Assembly: GCA_045650705.1 (NCBI GenBank)
Contig: JAZRRK010000051.1
Location: 1-44,712, forward strand
Source: UMGS1781 sp045650705
GTDB lineage: Bacteria; Bacillota; Clostridia; TANB77; CAG-508
DNA length: 44,712 bases
Direction: 5' to 3'
Shown piece after piece: positions 22,871 to 31,810 of the stretch. Under the pieces are notes generated by a model, which did not search any database, was not told where the DNA came from, and saw only the letters and a list, made by a program, of their open reading frames with translations. A program made the translations under genes and the position numbers. Position 1 is the first letter of the stretch. Each line of letters begins with the position of its first letter.

Positions 22871-25642
22871 ATGGGGATTTTTAGTAAAATTTTTAAGTCA
22901 TATAGTGAAAAAGAAGTAAATCGAGTAATGCCAATAGTAGAGAAAATAAATGAACTAGAGCCAACAGTAGAAAAGTTATCTGACAGTGAATTAAAAGGAA
23001 AAACAGAAGAATTTAAACAAAGATTAAAAAATGGAGAAACTTTAGATAATATATTACCAGAAGCATTTGCAGTTGTAAGAGAAGCATCAAAAAGAGTATT
23101 AGGAATGAGACATTTTGATGTTCAATTAATAGGTGGAATTATATTACATCAAGGTAGAATTGCAGAAATGAGAACAGGTGAAGGAAAAACATTAGTTGCA
23201 ACATTGCCAGTGTATTTAAATGCACTTACAGGAAAAGGTGTACACGTAGTAACTGTAAATGATTACTTAGCAAAAAGAGATAGCGAGTGGATGGGAAAAT
23301 TATATAAATTTTTAGGATTAACAGTAGGATTAGTTATTGCAGGAATGAACTCATCAAAAAAGAAAGAAGCATATAATGCAGATATAACATATGGAACAAA
23401 TAATGAATATGGTTTTGATTATTTAAGAGACAATATGGTTATAAACAAGGGAGAAATGGTGCAAAGACCACTAAATTATGCTATAGTAGATGAGATTGAT
23501 AGTATTTTAATAGATGAAGCACGTACTCCACTTATAATATCAGGAACAGCAGCACAAAGTTCAAATTTATACAAACTAGCAAATGATTTTGTAAGACGCT
23601 TGCAAGCAAAAACAATAATAGAAGAAGATGCAAAAGATTTAGACCAAGCAGAAGATAATGAAAAATATGACTATGTAATAGATTTAAAAGCAAAATCATC
23701 AGCTCTTACTGGTAAAGGAATAAAAAAAGCAGAATCATATTTTAAACTAGAAAATTTAAATGATATAAATAATTCAGAAATAGTACATCATATTAATCAA
23801 GCTTTACGTGCACATGGAATAATGAAAAAGGATATAGATTATATAGTAAAAGATGGTGAAGTATTAATAGTTGATGAATTTACAGGAAGAATAATGTATG
23901 GAAGAAGATATAGTAATGGTTTACATCAAGCAATAGAAGCAAAAGAAAATGTAAAAATTGCAAATGAATCTAAAACATTAGCAACAATAACATTCCAAAA
24001 TTATTTTAGAATGTATGAAAAATTAGCAGGAATGACAGGTACTGCTATGACAGAAGAATCAGAATTTAGAGAAATATATAATTTAGATGTTATTTCAATA
24101 CCAACCAATAAACCAATGATAAGAAAAGACCAGAATGACATTATATACAAAAACGAAAGAGCAAAATTTAGAGCAGTAGTAGAAGATATAAAACAAAGCC
24201 ATTCAAAAGGTCAACCAGTATTAGTTGGTACAGTTTCAATTGAAAATTCAGAAAAAATAAGTAGTATATTAAAAAGAGAAGGAATAAAACACGAAGTATT
24301 AAATGCAAAATATCATGAAAAAGAAGCAGAGATTATCGCGCAAGCTGGAAAATATGGAGCAGTAACAATTGCTACTAATATGGCAGGACGTGGTACAGAT
24401 ATAATGCTTGGAGGAAACTCAGAATTCTTGGCGAAAGAAGAAATGAAAAAGCAAGGTTACAGCGAAGAACTTATAGAACAAGCAAATGCACATAATGAAA
24501 CAGATGATGAACAAATTTTAGGAGCTAGAAAAGCTTTTAACAATTACAAAGATAGATTTGAAGAAGAAATAAAAGAAGAAAAAGAAAAAGTTCTAAATGC
24601 AGGAGGACTTAAGATAATAGGAACAGAACGTCATGAATCAAGAAGAATAGATAATCAGCTAAGAGGTAGAAGTGGAAGACAAGGAGACCCGGGAGAATCA
24701 AGATTTTATATTGCATTAGATGATGATTTAATGAAAATATTTGGTGGAGACATGATTACAAGTGTATACAATACACTAAAAGCAGACGAAAATATGCCAA
24801 TAGAAATGGGAATACTTTCAAAAACAGTTGAAAATGCACAAAGAAGAGTAGAAGGTAAACACTTTAGCATCAGAAAACATGTACTTCAATATGATGATGT
24901 AATGAACACACAAAGAGAAATAATATATAAACAAAGAAAAGAAGTGCTAGATGGAGAAAATTTAAAAGATAGAATAGTAAAAATGATGCATTCTGTAGTA
25001 GAACAAATTGTAACAACACATATAGAAGAAAGTGGTATTGGAAAAGAAGGTCTAATTGCAGATGCAAAAGCAATACTAAATGTAGAATTATCATCGTCAG
25101 ATTTGGATATTAATGAACAAGAAATAATAGAAAAATTAACAGAAAAAGTATTAGCAAATTATGAGGCAAAAGAACAAGAAATAGGAGAAGTGCAATTAAG
25201 AGAAATAGAAAGAATTGCAATGCTTAAAGTAGTTGACCAAAAATGGATGGACCATATAGATGCAATGGATGAACTAAAAGACGGAATTGGACTACGTGCA
25301 TATGGACAAAAAGACCCAGTAGTTCAATATAGAATAGAAGGATTCGATATGTTTGATGAAATGGTTAATGCCATCAAAATAGATGTAGTAAAAATATTAT
25401 TGCATTTGCAGAAAGTAGAAAAAATAGAAAGAAAACAAACAGTAAAAATAACAGGAGAAGGTTTAAAAGGGGAAGCAAATACACAACCAATAGGAAATAA
25501 TGTAGGGGCGAGCATCGCTCGTCCGCAACCAAACAAGGCACAACCAAATACACCAGTAAAAAATGAAACACCAGAAGTGGGGAGAAACGAACCATGCCCT
25601 TGTGGTTCGGGGAAAAAATATAAACAATGCTGTGGAAAGTAA
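22871..25642 (+). CDS. secA: Protein translocase ATPase SecA, with an R1 repeat in its C-terminal linker
   Basis: SecA drives preproteins through SecYEG. The 923-residue product has Walker A TGEGKT (102-107), the DEVD-like DEID (about 210), the preprotein-crosslinking region and the second motor with GRGTDI. The helical wing and scaffold domains follow, then a C-terminal zinc-binding tail (C909, C911, C920, C921 in CPCGSGKKYKQCC). Residues 878-885 (VGASIARP) are the exact in-frame translation of an R1 repeat (25501-25525). They lie in the flexible linker before the zinc tail, where an insertion is tolerable. AGAGGG precedes the start. An inverted repeat (25647-25672) follows the stop. Confidence 0.97.
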   Translation: MGIFSKIFKSYSEKEVNRVMPIVEKINELEPTVEKLSDSELKGKTEEFKQRLKNGETLDNILPEAFAVVREASKRVLGMRHFDVQLIGGIILHQGRIAEMRTGEGKTLVATLPVYLNALTGKGVHVVTVNDYLAKRDSEWMGKLYKFLGLTVGLVIAGMNSSKKKEAYNADITYGTNNEYGFDYLRDNMVINKGEMVQRPLNYAIVDEIDSILIDEARTPLIISGTAAQSSNLYKLANDFVRRLQAKTIIEEDAKDLDQAEDNEKYDYVIDLKAKSSALTGKGIKKAESYFKLENLNDINNSEIVHHINQALRAHGIMKKDIDYIVKDGEVLIVDEFTGRIMYGRRYSNGLHQAIEAKENVKIANESKTLATITFQNYFRMYEKLAGMTGTAMTEESEFREIYNLDVISIPTNKPMIRKDQNDIIYKNERAKFRAVVEDIKQSHSKGQPVLVGTVSIENSEKISSILKREGIKHEVLNAKYHEKEAEIIAQAGKYGAVTIATNMAGRGTDIMLGGNSEFLAKEEMKKQGYSEELIEQANAHNETDDEQILGARKAFNNYKDRFEEEIKEEKEKVLNAGGLKIIGTERHESRRIDNQLRGRSGRQGDPGESRFYIALDDDLMKIFGGDMITSVYNTLKADENMPIEMGILSKTVENAQRRVEGKHFSIRKHVLQYDDVMNTQREIIYKQRKEVLDGENLKDRIVKMMHSVVEQIVTTHIEESGIGKEGLIADAKAILNVELSSSDLDINEQEIIEKLTEKVLANYEAKEQEIGEVQLREIERIAMLKVVDQKWMDHIDAMDELKDGIGLRAYGQKDPVVQYRIEGFDMFDEMVNAIKIDVVKILLHLQKVEKIERKQTVKITGEGLKGEANTQPIGNNVGASIARPQPNKAQPNTPVKNETPEVGRNEPCPCGSGKKYKQCCGK
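25501..25525 (+). repeat. R1 repeat inside the secA coding sequence
   Basis: TGTAGGGGCGAGCATCGC then TCGTCCG is the same 25-bp unit found intergenically at 7871, 11813, 12062 and 35633. Here it is read in frame as part of codons 877-885. Confidence 0.9.
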
Positions 25643-25646
25643 ATGT

Positions 25647-25672
25647 GATTAACACGATAAATCGTGTTAATC
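25647..25672 (+). terminator. Inverted repeat after secA (weak terminator)
   Basis: GATTAACACGAT and ATCGTGTTAATC pair perfectly with a two-base loop, but no U-tract follows. It could be a terminator remnant or a stabilising hairpin. An R7 run follows to 25712. Confidence 0.4.
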
Positions 25673-25736
25673 AGTTAATAATGAACAGTGAAGAGTTAAT
25701 AGTGAATAATGATAGAAATGTAATGTGGAGGAAACA

Positions 25737-26840
25737 ATGCTTGAATTAGAGGAAAATAAACATAAGCTAATAAACTTAAAAGAGAAGATTAATAGCATAG
25801 CAGAAGCACTTAACATTAATGCTATAGAAACGGAGATAAAAGAATTAGAAGCAAAAACATCTGAACCTAATTTTTGGGAAGACCAACAAAATTCGAGTGT
25901 TGTTCTTACCAAAATGAAACGTCTACAAAATAAATTAGCAAAATTTAGAAAAATGGAAACAGACCATGAAAACCTAGAAAGCTTAAATGAACTATTATTA
26001 ATAGAAGAAGATATCGAACTTGGAAAGGAAGTACTAAAAAATACTTTAAAATTGGAAGAAGAAATAGAGCGTTTACAGTTAGAAACATTATTATCTGGCA
26101 AATATGATAAAAACAATGCAATACTAACGCTTCATCCAGGAGCAGGAGGAACAGAATCACAGGATTGGGCAGAAATGCTATATAGAATGTATAGTAAATG
26201 GGCTGTATCAAATGAGTTTGAAGTTCAAGAACTAGACTTTTTAGAAGGTGATGAAGCGGGAATAAAAAGTGTAACATTCGTAGTAAAAGGTGAAAACGCA
26301 TACGGATATTTAAAAGGAGAAATGGGAGTACATAGATTAGTTAGAATATCTCCATTTGATGCAGGAGGAAGAAGACACACATCATTTGCATCAGTTGAGG
26401 TTTTACCAGAAATAACAGAAGACATAAAATTAGATATAAATCCAGATGATATAAAAATGGATGTGTTTAGAGCATCAGGAGCAGGAGGGCAAAAAGTAAA
26501 TAAAACATCATCAGCAGTAAGATTAACACATATACCAACAGGTATTGTGACGACATGTCAAACAGAAAGATCTCAAACACAAAATAGAGAATATGCAATG
26601 ACTATGCTAAAATCGAAATTACTAGAATTAAAAGAAAAAGAACAAAAAGATAAAATAGAAGACTTAAAAGGTGTTCAAAGAGACATAGCATGGGGAAGTC
26701 AAATACGTTCATATGTATTTTGTCCATACACTTTAGTAAAAGACCATAGAACAAATTACGAAGTAGGCAATGTAGAAGCAGTAATGAATGGTGAGTTAAA
26801 TGGTTTTATGGAAAGCTATTTAAAATTAAACAAAATGTAG
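25737..26840 (+). CDS. prfB: Peptide chain release factor 2
   Basis: RF2 recognises UGA and UAA and triggers peptide release. The 367-residue product has the stop-codon motif SPF (in RISPFDAGGRRHTSFASVEV) that separates RF2 from RF1. The catalytic GGQ is at 250-252 (SGAGGQKVNKTSSAVRLTH). ATG 25737 follows GTGGAGGAAACA. The frame is open from that start through the N-terminal helices, with no internal TGA. The +1 programmed frameshift that autoregulates many prfB genes is therefore absent. It follows secA, as in many Firmicutes. Confidence 0.96.
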   Translation: MLELEENKHKLINLKEKINSIAEALNINAIETEIKELEAKTSEPNFWEDQQNSSVVLTKMKRLQNKLAKFRKMETDHENLESLNELLLIEEDIELGKEVLKNTLKLEEEIERLQLETLLSGKYDKNNAILTLHPGAGGTESQDWAEMLYRMYSKWAVSNEFEVQELDFLEGDEAGIKSVTFVVKGENAYGYLKGEMGVHRLVRISPFDAGGRRHTSFASVEVLPEITEDIKLDINPDDIKMDVFRASGAGGQKVNKTSSAVRLTHIPTGIVTTCQTERSQTQNREYAMTMLKSKLLELKEKEQKDKIEDLKGVQRDIAWGSQIRSYVFCPYTLVKDHRTNYEVGNVEAVMNGELNGFMESYLKLNKM

Positions 26841-26939
26841 CAAAAAATATAATTATAGTATATAATAAAACAAGCAAAAACGATATAATATTTAAACTTA
26901 GATATTATTGGTATTTTAATAATAAAAAGAGGTTCCATA

Positions 26940-27668
26940 ATGGAAATAATTATACAAAAATTTGGAGGAAGTTCTGTAGCAAACACAGAAAAAATATTTA
27001 ATGTTTGCAAACATATTACAAAAGAAAAGGATAAAGGAAATTCAGTTATAGTTGTAGTTTCTGCACAAGGTAAAACTACAGATAATCTAATACAAGAGGA
27101 ACAAGAAATTACAAATATGCCAAGTAAAGATAAACACGACATATTAGTTTCAGTAGGAGAACAAATAACAATTGCAAAGCTAGCAATGTGCTTAGAAAAA
27201 TTAGGATATGAAGCTGAAGTTTATCTAGGGTGGCAAGTTCCAATAATTACAGACTCAAACTTTGGAGATGCAAATATTATAGATATAAAAACTAGCAATA
27301 TTATAAATGATTTAGAAAAAGGAAAAATTGTAATAGTTGCAGGTTTTCAAGGAATAGATAAAAATAATAAAATAACTACATTAGGTAGAGGTGGTTCAGA
27401 TACAACAGCAATAGCCCTAGCATCAGCATTAAAAGCAGAAAAATGTGAAATATTTACAGATGTGGATGGAGTTTATTCAGATGACCCAAACAAAAATGAT
27501 AAAGCTGTGAAATATGATAAGATAACATATGATAAAATGTTAGAAATGGCAAATAACGGTGCAAAAGTATTACATAATAAATGTGTAAGGCTGGCCAAAG
27601 CAAAGAATGTAAAAATAGTTGTAAAATCGACATTTAAAGAAGAAAGCATAGGAACAATTGTAATGTAG
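26940..27668 (+). CDS. lysC: Aspartate kinase, catalytic domain only (no ACT domains)
   Basis: Phosphorylates aspartate in the first step of the lysine/threonine/methionine/diaminopimelate pathway. Motifs: KFGGSSVA (6-13), VVSAQGKTTD, SVGEQITIAKLA, TLGRGGSDTTAIALASAL and FTDVDGVYSDDP, all diagnostic of aspartokinase. The protein ends at residue 242, right after the kinase domain (STFKEESIGTIVM). Monofunctional aspartokinases usually run to ~400 residues with two ACT domains that bind lysine or threonine. A collapsed R3 repeat starts 15 bp after the stop. Either a natural short form or a C-terminal loss is possible. No ACT-like sequence is seen in any frame downstream. Confidence 0.9.
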   Translation: MEIIIQKFGGSSVANTEKIFNVCKHITKEKDKGNSVIVVVSAQGKTTDNLIQEEQEITNMPSKDKHDILVSVGEQITIAKLAMCLEKLGYEAEVYLGWQVPIITDSNFGDANIIDIKTSNIINDLEKGKIVIVAGFQGIDKNNKITTLGRGGSDTTAIALASALKAEKCEIFTDVDGVYSDDPNKNDKAVKYDKITYDKMLEMANNGAKVLHNKCVRLAKAKNVKIVVKSTFKEESIGTIVM

Positions 27669-27683
27669 ATTAATAGTACAAAG

Positions 27684-27707
27684 TAGCTCAACGCAGGAGA
27701 TTAGGCG
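27684..27707 (+). repeat. Collapsed R3 remnant
   Basis: TAGCTCAACGCAGG is joined directly to AGATTAGGCG, as if the two R3 ends had fused after loss of the whole middle. It lies 15 bp after the lysC stop. Confidence 0.5.
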
Positions 27708-27758
27708 CACTGTTTGAATAAAATTTGATTATAAATTTAGTATTATAAGGAGCAATAA

Positions 27759-28536
27759 ATGGAGAAAGAAATACCAAAAATAAGTATATGGCGAATATTA
27801 ACATACTTTATAATATATAGTTTTATAGGGTGTGTGATAGAAACATTATTTGCATTAATAAATTACAATGTAATAGAAAGCAGGAGAAGCTTTTTATATG
27901 GCCCGTTTTTGCGGGATATATGGAGTAGGAGCAGTAGTATTAATCCTATCATTAAGATACTTTAACAAAAATAATTACACTCTGTTTTTTGGAGGTTGTT
28001 TAGTAGGAGCAGTAGTAGAATATACTATTAGCTTTTTAGGAGAAATATTATTTGATGCAAGATGGTGGGATTATTCTAATAGATTTTTAAATATAAATGG
28101 CAGAATATGCTTACTATATTCGCTTTTTTGGGGAATATTAAGTTTAATTTTAATAAGGATAATAAATCCTAAAATAGATCAATTCATATCATACATAAAG
28201 GCAAAGGCAAATTTTAAATTTTTAAAAATATGTGTAATAATAGGAACAGTATTTATGATAATAAATGCTTTAGCATCAGCAATGGCAATGAACTTATTCT
28301 TAATGAGAATGGGTATTGAAAATAATTTAAATATAAAAAACAAACAGCAAACATTAGAACAATATAATAATATATATGGAAATGATAGAACAAAAGAATT
28401 TATACATAAATATTGGGGAAATGAAAAAATGATAAAAACTTACCCAAATGTAACATTAACAATGGAAGATGGAAGAGTAGTATATATAAAAGACTTATTG
28501 CCACATATAAAACCATATATGTATAAATTCAAATAA
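27759..28536 (+). CDS. CmpB-family (PF06541-type) membrane protein, apparent frameshift
   Basis: A ~258-residue polytopic membrane protein of the putative ABC-transporter type IV/CmpB family, whose role is unknown. Two frames are needed. The first (from ATG 27759, after AAGGAGCAATAA) reads to SRRSFLYGPF. The second continues CGIYGVGAVVLIL and includes the family block WWDYS-x-NINGRICLLYSLFWG. The family motif FLYGPFCxIYGxGA spans the junction at a five-T run (27906-27910), where four T would restore one frame. An independent start at ATG 27898 is unlikely because it lacks a ribosome-binding site. The C-terminus (about 190-258) is soluble. A terminator follows. Confidence 0.8.
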
Positions 28537-28561
28537 TAAAATTTTAAAAAATAATAAGGCT

Positions 28562-28589
28562 GGGCAAGTTAAACTTGCCCGGTTTTTTC
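28562..28589 (+). terminator. Terminator after the CmpB-family gene
   Basis: GGGCAAGTT-AAACTTGCCC followed by GGTTTTTT. Confidence 0.85.
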
Positions 28590-28643
28590 ATCCTCCTCAA
28601 GTATTGACAGAAACTGAATTTTAGATAAAAATTACAAAAAATA

Positions 28644-28672
28644 TTGACAACTAGCAATTTTTCCTATATAAT
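28644..28672 (+). promoter_or_regulatory. Promoter of rpsU
   Basis: Consensus TTGACA (28644-28649), 17 bp and TATAAT (28667-28672). A further TTGACA at 28604 lacks a well-spaced -10. Confidence 0.85.
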
Positions 28673-28728
28673 TATACAAGTTATGAAAAAATCCCAATAG
28701 GAAAGCAAATCGAGGGGAGGGAATTAAA

Positions 28729-28899
28729 ATGGCAGAAATAAAAGTAAATAATGGAAATATAGAAGATGCATTAAAAAGATTTAAAAGACAATGTGTAAGA
28801 AATGGAGTATTACAAGAAGTTAGAAAAAGAGAACACTATGAAAAACCTAGCGTAAAAAGAAAAAAGAAATCTGAAGCAGCAAGGAAAAGAAAATTTTAA
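28729..28899 (+). CDS. rpsU: 30S ribosomal protein S21
   Basis: A small basic ribosomal protein of the 30S platform, near the anti-Shine-Dalgarno helix. The 56-residue product (MAEIKVNNGNIEDALKRFKR, then a basic tail ending AARKRKF) has the normal length and composition. Its key block is FKRQCVRNGVLQEVRKREHYEKPSVKRKKK (cited by RQC and REHYEKP). GAGGGGAGGGAATTAAA gives a very strong ribosome-binding site. It is a single-gene transcript with a consensus promoter and a terminator at 28911-28934. In many Firmicutes rpsU is followed by a yqeY-like gene, which is absent here. Confidence 0.97.
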   Translation: MAEIKVNNGNIEDALKRFKRQCVRNGVLQEVRKREHYEKPSVKRKKKSEAARKRKF

Positions 28900-28910
28900 T
28901 ATATATAAAT

Positions 28911-28934
28911 AGAGGTTAAACCTCTATTTTTTTT
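28911..28934 (+). terminator. rpsU terminator
   Basis: AGAGGTT-AAACCTCT followed by eight T. Confidence 0.85.
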
Positions 28935-28945
28935 ACACAATAGAA

Positions 28946-28963
28946 TCCGCCCAATCTCGTCGG
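28946..28963 (-). repeat. Solo R3 end
   Basis: TCCGCCCAATCTCGTCGG is one intact R3 terminus with no partner; ordinary AT-rich DNA follows. It is probably a remnant of a degraded R3 element. Confidence 0.65.
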
Positions 28964-29069
28964 CGATGGATGTTTATTACAATCAATAATTTTCTCTTTA
29001 AAACTCTTGCAAAAATAAAATGTATATTTTAAAATAGAAGAGGAAAAATATACAAAAAGGAGAATGAGA

Positions 29070-30344
29070 ATGTCATATAAAATAGAAGAGATTAAAAAGG
29101 GAATAAAGGTTCATTTTATTCAAACAAATAAATTCAAAACAAATTTATTTGCAATATTTTTAAGTAAGCCATTAGAAAGAGAAAATAGTACTCAAAACGC
29201 GCTTATCCCAGCAGTTTTAAGAATGGGAACAACCAATTTAAAAAGTCAAGAAGAAATAAGTATAGAGTTAGAAAATATGTATGGTGCTACACTGGATGCT
29301 GGAGTAGAAAAAACGGGCGACAACCAAATTATTAAATTCTATTTAGAAACATTAAATGATACATTTTTACCAGAGAAAGAAGATTTAAGTAAAAATGCTA
29401 TAAATCTTTTGTTAGATTTAGTATTTAATCCATTAATAGAAAATAATAAATTCAAGAAAGAATATGTTAACTCAGAGAAAAACACAATAAAAAGACTTAT
29501 AGAAGGCAAAATAGATAACAAAGATATGTATGCATATACTAGATGTATAGAAGAAATGTATAAAGATAAACCTTATGGATTGTATAAATATGGATATATT
29601 GAAGATTTAGATAAAATTAATGAGGAAAATTTATATGAAGATTATAAAAGATTAATAGAGCAAGCAAAAATAGATATATTTGTATCTGGGAATTTTGAAA
29701 ATGATGAAATTATAAAAACAATAAATGAAAATGCTAATATACAAAATCTAAGTGAAAGAGAAGATAAACATATTATAAACACAGAAGAAACTGAGAAAAA
29801 AGAAAAAGTAGAAGTAAATGAAATATCAGAGTCAAAAGATGTAACACAAGGAAAATTAGTTATTGGTTTAGATATAGATTATAATAAACCAGATGCTAAG
29901 TATGCAATGTGTTTGTATAATGTAATACTAGGAGAAAGTGCAACATCAAAAATGTTTCAAAATGTAAGAGAAAAAGCTGGATTAGCATATACAGCAAGGT
30001 CAACATATTTAAGACAGAAAAATAACATATTCATTAGAGCGGGAATTGAAATTGAAAACTATGAAAAAGCTTTAAATATAATAAAAGAACAGTTAGAAGA
30101 TATGAAAAATGGCAAGTTTACAGATGAAGAAATAGAAAATGCAAAACAATATATGGTAGCTGGAATAAAAACAGTACAAGATGAACAAGATTCAGAGATA
30201 ACATACTACATGGGACAAGAACTATCAGGAAAGTTTAATACATTTGAAGAATATATAGACAAAATAAATGGGGTAAGTAGAGAAGAAATTGAGCAAATCG
30301 CAAACAAAATTAATATGAATACGATATATTTTTTGAAGAATTAG
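29070..30344 (+). CDS. M16-family protein lacking the zinc site (YmfF-like)
   Basis: A 424-residue M16 (insulinase-like) protein of the YmfF type, the non-catalytic half of a YmfF/YmfH pair linked in Bacillus to the 5-aminopentanol modification of EF-P. The M16 fold is evident in segments such as NVREKAGLAYTARSTYLRQKNNI and MGQELSGKFNTFEEYIDKI. The region where HxxEH should lie reads LIPAVLRMGTTNLKS, so the zinc-binding histidines are absent, as expected for this half. ATG 29070 fits AAAAGGAG better than ATG 29064, which almost touches it. The partner gene follows after a repeat pair. Confidence 0.87.
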   Translation: MSYKIEEIKKGIKVHFIQTNKFKTNLFAIFLSKPLERENSTQNALIPAVLRMGTTNLKSQEEISIELENMYGATLDAGVEKTGDNQIIKFYLETLNDTFLPEKEDLSKNAINLLLDLVFNPLIENNKFKKEYVNSEKNTIKRLIEGKIDNKDMYAYTRCIEEMYKDKPYGLYKYGYIEDLDKINEENLYEDYKRLIEQAKIDIFVSGNFENDEIIKTINENANIQNLSEREDKHIINTEETEKKEKVEVNEISESKDVTQGKLVIGLDIDYNKPDAKYAMCLYNVILGESATSKMFQNVREKAGLAYTARSTYLRQKNNIFIRAGIEIENYEKALNIIKEQLEDMKNGKFTDEEIENAKQYMVAGIKTVQDEQDSEITYYMGQELSGKFNTFEEYIDKINGVSREEIEQIANKINMNTIYFLKN

Positions 30345-30358
30345 TAAATAAATTGTCA

Positions 30359-30484
30359 AGAACCCTCCGTCAGCCTAACGGCTGCCACCTCCCTTGTTAA
30401 AGGAGGTATTAAGTAAGGCTTCGTAAGAATTGCAAGAAAGCCCCTTTAACAAGGGGGCTGTCGCGTAGCGACTGGGGGTTCTTA
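30359..30484 (+). repeat. R2b + R2 hairpin pair between the two M16 genes
   Basis: R2b (30359-30407, AGAACCCTCCGTCAGCC...CTCCCTTGTTAAAGGAGGT) is followed by a linker with GGCTTCGTAAG and then R2 (30437-30484, AAAGCCCC...GGGGGTTCTTA). Each unit holds two stems. The pair ends 32 bp before the ymfH-like start. Confidence 0.85.
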
Positions 30485-30516
30485 AAAAAATTAAAATTTG
30501 AAAGGAAATTTAAATT

Positions 30517-31803
30517 ATGCAAATTATAGAGAATTCAAAAGTAAAAGAAAAATTGTATGTGGAAAAATTAGAAAATGGCTTAACTGTAATGATAATGCCA
30601 AAGAAGAATATTCAAAAAAAATATATGATATGGTCTACAAATTTTGGTTCAATAGATAATAAATTTATATCACAAGGTGAAAATGAAGAAACATCTATAC
30701 CAGATGGAGTAGCACATTTTTTAGAGCATAAAATGTTTGAACAATCAAATGGAACAAACAGTTTAGATACATTAACTGCATTAGGAGTAAATGCAAATGC
30801 ATATACAACAACAGACCATACATCATATCTATTTGAATGTACAGACAATTTCTACCCAGCAATGGATGAACTAATGGATTATGTACAAAATCCATACTTT
30901 ACAGATGAAAATGTAGAGAAAGAAAAAGGAATAATCGGGCAAGAAATTAAAATGTATGATGACTATCCGCAATGGGCAGTATACATGAATGCACTAAAAA
31001 ATATGTATAAGAATAATCCAATAACAATAGATATAGCTGGTTCAATAGAATCTATAACTGAAATAAATAAAGATGTTCTATACAAATGCTATAATACATT
31101 TTATCATCCATCAAATATGGTAATGTGCTTTGCAGGAGATTTCAAACCAGAAGATTTAATTGAAGAAGTGAAAAAACGTTTAAAAAACATAGAAAATCAT
31201 GGAGAGATAAAAAGAATATATCCAGAAGAACCAGAAGAAATAGTACAAAAAGAAATAACAAAAAAAATGGAAGTAAGCATGCCTATATTTGTAATAGGTA
31301 TAAAGGATAAAGTAGATAACGAAAAATGTGGAAAAGATGCAATTGTAAAAAAACATATAGCAATAGAAATATTATTAAATATGTTAATAGGAAAGAGCTC
31401 AAGATTATATAAAGAATTATATGAAGCAGAGTTAATAACAGGAGAACCATATCTAGAGTATGAGTTTTCAAAACAATATGCACATATTGCAATAACTGGA
31501 CAATCAAATAAACCAAAGGAAGTACTAAAGAGATTGCAAGAAGAAATTAAGAATATAAAAAGTAAAGATTTAGATATAAATCATTTCCAAAGAATAAAGA
31601 ATATGATATATGGAAACTATGTAAAAGAATATGATGATGTAGCAGAGATATGCAGAATGTTTGTTGCAGATTATATGAAAGGAATTAATAGTTTCGAATA
31701 TATAGAAAATTATAAACAAGTAACACAAGAATATGCAAAACAAATATTAGAAGAAGTGTTTAATGAAGAAAAAATGGTAATATCAATAATAGAAAGTATG
31801 TAG
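30517..31803 (+). CDS. M16-family zinc peptidase (YmfH-like)
   Basis: The catalytic half of the YmfF/YmfH-type pair. The 428-residue protein contains the inverted zinc motif HFLEH (67-71, in GVAHFLEHKMFEQ) and a downstream glutamate in EKEKGIIGQEI. It has the M16 two-domain architecture with QYAHIAITGQ in the second half. AAAGGAAATTTAAATT is the ribosome-binding site. Related proteins act in EF-P 5-aminopentanol modification in Bacillus (YmfFHI) or in peptide maturation. Pairing with the inactive partner favours the former, but the substrate is inferred. A small unknown gene starts 7 bp after its stop. Confidence 0.9.
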   Translation: MQIIENSKVKEKLYVEKLENGLTVMIMPKKNIQKKYMIWSTNFGSIDNKFISQGENEETSIPDGVAHFLEHKMFEQSNGTNSLDTLTALGVNANAYTTTDHTSYLFECTDNFYPAMDELMDYVQNPYFTDENVEKEKGIIGQEIKMYDDYPQWAVYMNALKNMYKNNPITIDIAGSIESITEINKDVLYKCYNTFYHPSNMVMCFAGDFKPEDLIEEVKKRLKNIENHGEIKRIYPEEPEEIVQKEITKKMEVSMPIFVIGIKDKVDNEKCGKDAIVKKHIAIEILLNMLIGKSSRLYKELYEAELITGEPYLEYEFSKQYAHIAITGQSNKPKEVLKRLQEEIKNIKSKDLDINHFQRIKNMIYGNYVKEYDDVAEICRMFVADYMKGINSFEYIENYKQVTQEYAKQILEEVFNEEKMVISIIESM

Positions 31804-31810
31804 GAGTAAA

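Noticed and set aside
26840..26939. Lysine riboswitch before lysC
   Set aside because: The gap is only ~100 bases, AT-rich, and shows none of the lysine riboswitch helices.
27898..28536. A separate gene starting at ATG 27898
   Set aside because: The conserved motif FLYGPFCxIYG spans the break with the upstream ORF and there is no ribosome-binding site at 27898. It is one frameshifted gene.
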